DNA from: Phoronis australis
Taxonomy: Eukaryota; Phoronida; Phoronidae
Direction: 5' to 3'
NCBI GenBank assembly: GCA_002633005.1
Contig: NMRA01000032.1
Location: 1,465,999-1,529,998 of the forward strand
Length of the DNA stretch: 64,000 nt
Shown here: piece by piece, positions 58,385-64,000 of the stretch
How positions within the stretch are numbered: position 1 is the first letter of the stretch
Layout: the number at the start of each line of letters is the position of its first letter
Notes under the pieces: model-generated
Database searches by the model: none
What the model was told of the DNA's origin: nothing
The model's input: only the letters and a program-made list of their open reading frames with translations
Made by a program: the position numbers and the translations under genes

Positions 58385-58804
58385 TTATACCACATACTGA
58401 ACGAGTAACATTGCAATGAATCGATCTACCTATCTCGACTCGCCTCGGCTTTGTAACTACTTTCCACGTAAGAGGCCCGGGGTCAGAGGTCGTGACCTTT
58501 TAAGAAAAGCCTAGCTATTTTTGTCAAATAATGCTTTTACTCAAAACCAATTGAAAATTTAAACAGAATAGAAATAAAGTGAATCTAGAAATTAAGGTTT
58601 AGCAACTATTATAGCTTACTACACATTTTATCCAGAGAATGCAAGACATTTACATTATATAGTCTTTTATACTGTTGTCCAGTTATTTAAACCTGTCCCT
58701 CACTGACACAAGTTTATATCCCCAAAGTACACACTAACAGATACAAACACACCACCCATAACGAAGCAGTCAACTGTCAGTCACCATTGAGACTTTCACA
58801 ACCG

Positions 58805-58994
58805 TTATGGATTCACTTTAAGTTCTTCTGCTATTCTTTTAGCCAGTGTTTCTACCATCTCCTTGATCTTGATCAGATCGTGGATGTGTAACAGGTCGAT
58901 TAACTCAGTGTAATTCCCCACTTTAATAACACCATGCTCCTCCAGCTGCACGAGCAGTTGCCAAGTGTCTTTAATACCTTTCAGGGGTTTAGGC
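58805..58994 (-). CDS. Last exon of a death-effector-domain-like protein
   Basis: Minus-strand exon with acceptor GTGTTTTACAG, 62 codons and TAA; it needs two bases from an upstream exon. The peptide DTWQLLVQLEEHGVIKVGNY then TELIDLLHIHDLIKIKEM aligns by eye with helices 4 to 6 of death effector domains: LL-QLE--G-I followed by a leucine-rich helix and an HDL(L/I) motif, as in FADD. A basic/acidic helical tail follows. The N-terminal half of the domain must be on an exon not found here. Death effector proteins assemble caspase-8-type signalling complexes. A different helical protein cannot be excluded. Confidence 0.5.
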
Positions 58995-59459
58995 CTGTAA
59001 AACACCAGTAAGACTTCAAAGACCACGAGAAAACACCTAGATGGAGCAAAATGTTGAAATGTATCAACCATGCTATCCTTCAAAGGCTTTATTGGTTTCA
59101 TAAAAATGGGTGCTGCAGAATACATGGAATCTGTCCAAACATATTTTAATAAAAAGCCTTGCCATCTCCCCAATAGGAACCTATTTGCCACATTTGATGA
59201 AAGTCTGTCTAGTAACTCCAAAGATTCGGAGGCAAGTATAAAAAATAATTGCATCAACAAGCAGATCTGTCTGAACGAAAATGCAGTCTGCTGCCACTTC
59301 TATTGGAATACACTTATCAAATAAAAAAATCCTGTAAAGGGCTTACATGGATGCAAAATCATTAACACTGTTGCAACAGTCCGACCAGTTGAACAAGAGC
59401 AACGCGGAGCGTTGAAATGCGCCTACGAATGCAGCGCAAAGGGGGTGCTTCTAGGGTCA

Positions 59460-60400
59460 TTTATTTGTTTCATAAAATGGCCACTAGATGGCACAAAAAT
59501 GTCCAATCCATTCGAAAACAGGAATATGACATCACTTCTTTAATGGAAAGCTACTTACCAAATTTCATGCAAATCTGTCAAAGAATTTCAGAGAAACTAA
59601 GGAAAATGAGAAAAAAAATGAAATTGCCTCAAGGGGGCACAGCATTTGTTGGATCTGCCTGAAAGCAGTCATTGTCTGTTGTTCGCTTTACTTAAAAACA
59701 CTTACTAAATTTAAAAAAGATCCTACAGAGGGTTTAGAAGATACAGCTATGGGTCCACAAAAAACAAAACAATCACTAGCAGAAGCCAAAGTGGTTGAAG
59801 TCTTCATCGTCAACCGTCCTTTTCACACTGAGAATGCCAATTTTCAAAATCATCATTTGAATGGTTTGGTTGAAAGAGGGTGAATGCCAAATAACAGCAA
59901 AAATGACCATTAGGTTGCGCAAAAATACCTTGATTCCATCCAAAAAACGGAAGGATTAGCGTCATCTCACCAAAACGAAAATTCATTGAGGACCTTTGAA
60001 GATACAGAAGTAACTATAAAACCTACAATTGCCACTATGAGGCACAACGGTAGTCAGATCCGAAAGCGGTCGTCGTCCGTTTTCAACATCATAAATACAC
60101 TTGCTAAATTTAGTAAAGATCCTGCATGCGGTTACAACCATGGGCGCAAAAAAACTACCACTAGGAGGCGCCACAGTAGTCAGACGTCGGAAAATCATCA
60201 TGAGCTGTCCTCTTCACAGTAAGAACACACATGCCCATTTTCACAATCATCCTTAGAGCGGTTTGGTTGATAGAGGGGTGGACGTCAAAAAACATTCGAA
60301 AACAGTAGAACTAGACACAAGGTGGCGCAAACTACACCGAATCCCCATTTTGTGAACACATCCACTACCACAAGAAACTGTAGGAACACCCCATTTATCC
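59460..60400. repeat. Mosaic of a dispersed repeat family, cluster 1
   Basis: Recurring blocks: AATTTCATGCAAATCTGTC, GAGGACCTTTGAAGATACAG, ATTGCCACTATGAGGCAC, CTACCACTAGGAGGCGCCAC, and GAAAATCATCATGAGC. The same blocks recur in 61940-62300 and 63390-63580. Confidence 0.75.
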
Positions 60401-61079
60401 ACCTTCACTCTCTTCAGGCTTCTATTGTGAGTCAGCATGCGTGAATAATTGGCTGATAAACCACCTATGGAACTACTTTTGGCTGAATGGATGACCAGGC
60501 CATAAAATGATAATTAGCCAAGACCAGTTAAATAAGGCAACAAAGAATAATGTAGTAGCATCATCTAGCCTTGGTGGAAAGCTATATACTGTATTGGCTC
60601 TAATAAAGGCTTAGAAAAATTCATTTCATGGGGAGGGGACCCTTATATTGTAGCTTATGGCAGCTGAAACCCGGTTTCCGTAACGGGTAAAATCGGAAGC
60701 TAGGGTTCGTCAAATTTTCGCTTTATGACGTATTTGTAGCCTATGACAGTCTTTCTACAAAAGGGTAGTGCATTGCTTTCAAACTCTGTTGTTAAATTAC
60801 GATAATTTTTCAAAAAATTGTACTCCAATCCCAGGGCGAAAACTTGCCGATTGATACTTTGCTGAATCGTGATCGTCCATAGGAAAACTTGAATTCTTGA
60901 ATAAAAATATAGTTTCGACTCCACAAATTACCTGAAATGTTTCCTTATGTTTTACAATTTTCGTACACCACAACACGAGGAAAATCTCTGGATGAACACA
61001 CATGCTGTTGTCACGTGATGTTTGTTTTGAAGTTCGTCTGCGCATGAGAGAGTGAGCGAGCGCGTGCAGGTCATCGACG
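60401..61079. other. Possible first exon on minus, unresolved
   Basis: A minus-strand open stretch around 60932-61105 ends in CATTTCAG followed by GTAATT. It might be a 5' exon of the death-effector-like gene, but no domain is visible. Confidence 0.25.
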
Positions 61080-61362
61080 ACTACAAAAGGCGGAGGATTA
61101 TGCAAGAAAATGGCGTTTATGTTTTTCAGTTAAACGGCTGCAACGTGCAAGGTGAGTGCAGGTTAACTCACAGATTTTGTGTGCACAGGCCGACGGCCGT
61201 TAGCTCTACCGTGGAGTAAAACATAATAGTCCTAGGCTCGATCTACATATTGGGGACGAGGTGACAAGGTGAACTACCCAGGCCGTGTGACATTTCTGGG
61301 TCTAACGGAGACTGACGCAGTGGTCAGCCAGCACGCTGTATCAAAACTATCGTCAAAATCCA
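61080..61362 (+). repeat. Divergent dispersed repeat, copy B
   Basis: Counterpart of 3850-4135 (ATTATGCAAGAAAAT near the start, CTAACGGAG near the end). Contains an exon-like ATG frame of 17 codons before a GTGAGT, not accepted as a gene. Confidence 0.45.
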
Positions 61363-61939
61363 AATTCATTTTATCGTGTCCCTGTCAATAACAACGGCAT
61401 GCTAAAGTTTCTGAATGTTCGTACTTCAGGAACATAACAATCACGTGATTTGTATACATACGCGCACGCCGCAGATCACATCTTGGAAATTTCCGATTTG
61501 ACGGATGACAATGAATGAGCACAATGAAATTAATTGTCGTTTTACAGCTTGTAAGAGTTATAATAAACGTCTTTTGAATATTGCAATGCATGTGTTTCAA
61601 AATCTAAATAACTTGGGTCCTATATTTTTGTATTCGTGCGCGCCGAATGAAAGTAATCGTGAGTGTTGCTGTGTTGCAAAATCTCTTATCCTGGGCCGAT
61701 TTGAACAATTCAAAATTGTACTCATATTTTTTTCGCTCCTCTTTTCAAATATTACAGTAAAGACTACGTAAAGCTCTCTCCATAAAAAGTACAGTCTGCT
61801 AAGCTAGATTGTAATTAGCTGATCATCTCCGCGTGAGCAAAGCCAATTATCCTCGCTCATGACTTGATGAATAGATCAGATTGGCAGGATCCCTTTGATC
61901 TATGCCGAGCAGGGCTCAACCAAGGTGGATAAATATGGT
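61363..61939. other. No gene recognised
   Basis: Short frames without similarity. Confidence 0.4.
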
Positions 61940-62300
61940 TTACTTCAATCTGCCAAACCCCACCATAAGTCCGGGGTTAATGGGCCAATCTTATTTACTG
62001 GGAATGTTTATAGCATGCATTCATAAAGTAGATGCCTACATCCCACATTTTATGAAAGTCCAACGAGGGCCTTTGAAAATAAAGAGGTAAATGCAAAAAA
62101 CCAGAATTGCCACTAGGGGGCACACTGGTAGTCCGATCCGTCCGAAAGCCGCCATCCTCTGTGGTCAACCTCATATAAATGCACCAGCAAAATTCAACAG
62201 ATTCTGTAGAGCCTTTAGGAGATACAGCCATGGGCGCAAAAACAAACAAATCTGCCACTAGGAGGCGCCACAGTAGTCAAAGTTGTCGAAAATCATCATC
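61940..62300. repeat. Dispersed repeat family, cluster 2
   Basis: Contains GAGGGCCTTTGAAAATAAAG, ATTGCCACTAGGGGGCACAC, GGAGATACAGCCATGGGCGC and GCCACTAGGAGGCGCCACAG. Confidence 0.75.
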
Positions 62301-62384
62301 AGAGCAGTTTGGTTGATGGAATTAATGCGGACGCCAAAAAACAATAGTAAAAAATAGTAATGAAAGTGCTCCGAGGAGCGACAC

Positions 62385-62640
62385 TTGGTGAAATTAACAG
62401 AAAAGACGACGATAGAGATGATGACGAAGATGACGAATATGACGACGATGGTGGCGATGATGAACAACATAAGTAATGATAACATTCACAAGACGAAAGT
62501 AGAGGCCAGAAATCAGCAAGTATAGACTACTGTCTTGAGCGAAATTAACTGAAAAAGACAACAACGGAGATGACGACGAAGACGACGTATATGATGACGA
62601 TGGTGATGATGTTGAACAACATCATAACATTCATATGACG
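62385..62640. repeat. Tandem duplication with GAC/GAT microsatellite
   Basis: Two copies of a unit starting GAAATTAAC(A/T)GAAAA and running through GACGACGAAGA-type triplets, TGAACAACAT, CATAACATTC and ATAAATCAG; 130-150 bp each and diverged. Confidence 0.8.
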
Positions 62641-63389
62641 CATTTAGATGCCATAAATCAGCCAGAAATAGGCTAGAGTCTCGTTCAATAGAAGCTAAAC
62701 CAACATCAATGCAGCCAGAGCGCTCAACAAAGGAACAACGCTATCAGAAAATCTCGAATAATTCGAAAAGTAGACGACCTAGGGAAAAATGGATAACATC
62801 TTCTCAAAGCCCGTTCAAAACTCTATTAAAATTGATAGTATCGTAAAATTCCGTTAGTTTTTCCAAAAAATTGAAATTTTGCGTTTTTTTTTTGAAATGC
62901 AAAGTAAAATAACTCGAAAACGGAAAGTCTGAGAAAAAAATTGTTACAGTTCATTTGAATGAGCATACGTCAGAGAATCCCCATGCAAAATTCACATCAT
63001 TTTCTCTTCCCGTTTAAAATGGCACTCTGGCATGACTGAAAATGGGTCAATATGCGTCAGATCCGCCATCTTGGAATCAACTTCCGATTTTTTAGCTCTG
63101 AATAATAGCAGGTCAAAAGAAACTAATACCTGGAAAATTCGAAGGAATTGGGCTCATATTGCACCCTCTACCTGAAAAACATTTTTACCCTGGAATCAAA
63201 GTGCACATGCGCGATTGTCAATATTTTCGCCATCTTGAAGCGGAAGCTCACAATGTTTTGTACATATATTGTACTTGTCTGGTTCTATATTTTCGTTGAT
63301 TTTCAGCCGTGTACTCTAATAATTGCAGCTTCTAAGAATCTGAAATTGGAAACAAAATGACCGCCATGTCCGCTATTTTGAAACCGATC
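62641..63389. other. No gene recognised
   Basis: Text such as ATCCGCCATCTTGGAAT and CGCCATCTTGAAGCGG suggests further repeat-family parts; no coding signal. Confidence 0.4.
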
Positions 63390-63700
63390 ATGACCAAAAG
63401 CAATAGGCTTCCAAAAACGGGAGGATACCATCATCTCAATAATGGATGCCTAACTATCAAATTTTATGAAAATTCGTGGAAGACCTGCAAAGATACAGAT
63501 GTAAGCATAAAAAAATAAAATTGCCACTAGGGGGCACACTAGTAGTTGGGGAGGTCTGAAATTCATTGTCTTCTGTTGTCAGCCCATAAAAATATAAACA
63601 TCAATCCAAAAATTTTTAAAAATGCAATGATAAAACTGTCAGAGCTAGGAAATTTATTGCTCCTATTATTTTAATCTATGGGTTACCTCAGTCTTTGAAA
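63390..63700. repeat. Dispersed repeat family, cluster 3
   Basis: Contains AATTTTATGAAAATTCGTGG, GACCTGCAAAGATACAGATG and ATTGCCACTAGGGGGCACAC in the same order as clusters 1 and 2. Confidence 0.75.
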
Positions 63701-64000
63701 AATTCCTTCCATACAATTCTTTCAATTTCAGATTTGTCTCTTTTAAAAGACCACCAAAATCAACCTCTTCAGTGGTTACACATAAACACAAAACATACTG
63801 GCTTCATGAATAACTTCATGCTCATCTTATGTCTTAGAATTGTCCGCCGTCCATAAAAAGATATATGTTTGCAGGAATAATGTCTATTTTCCATATGGAG
63901 AAAATATCGACATCAAGATGAATTTCAGCCATCTTGGATCGATTTGGCCTCTTGTAATTTCTCCCTCCTTAAATCATGAAGTTGGGAACCTTTTTTTGGC

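Noticed and set aside
58995-59260. Upstream extension of the death-effector-like frame to 151 codons
   Set aside because: A good splice acceptor at 58995-58996 explains the exon start; the extension has no domain signal.
61095-61157. ATG frame MQENGVYVFQLNG ending at GTGAGT, a possible plus-strand first exon
   Set aside because: The segment is part of a diverged repeat pair with 3850-4135, where the frame is not conserved.

Overview
The window is nuclear DNA from an animal. Genes are split into short exons with GT/AG splice sites and introns of about 0.1 to 4 kb, the sequence is AT-rich, and many small transposable elements lie between and inside genes. The gene set (dymeclin, a MIF4G-domain protein, an NMES1/C15orf48 homologue, HTD2, a CS-domain protein, a death-effector-like exon, an intronless class A GPCR) fits a marine invertebrate, perhaps a deuterostome such as a cephalochordate, hemichordate or echinoderm. 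The species cannot be fixed from sequence alone.

Layout. 1-1.7 kb: first two coding exons of DYM on the minus strand, running off the left edge. 4.6-10.3 kb: a complete six-exon MIF4G-domain gene on plus (266 aa). 13.7-15 kb: a region present twice, joined by a single N. 17-18.8 kb: three 3' exons of a CS-domain gene on minus. 20.8-23.2 kb: a LINE 3' remnant, then a 940 bp foldback element. 23.9-33.6 kb: a proposed small single-pass membrane protein gene with a Ser/Thr-rich ectodomain, interrupted by a second duplicated block with a single N. 37.6-38.8 kb: a 400 aa intronless class A receptor. 40.2-41.3 kb: a nested transposon. 42.7-47.2 kb: a complete five-exon gene (four coding exons) for an NMES1/C15orf48-type small mitochondrial protein. 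53.0-53.2 kb: first exon of an HTD2-like mitochondrial dehydratase. 58.8-59.0 kb: last exon of a death-effector-like gene on minus. The right end (59.4-64 kb) is mainly a mosaic of one dispersed repeat family.

The genes do not form a pathway or operon; they are ordinary unlinked animal genes. The most informative non-coding content is transposon biology: a MITE insertion whose empty site is also in the window, three copies of a hAT-like family with 5 bp target duplications, a TA-flanked foldback element rich in internal palindromes, an element nested inside another foldback element, and a tRNA-derived SINE with a clear target duplication. The two single-N joins look like haplotype (allelic) duplications left in the assembly. 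Exon models were made by hand from splice sites and reading-frame continuity, without transcripts.
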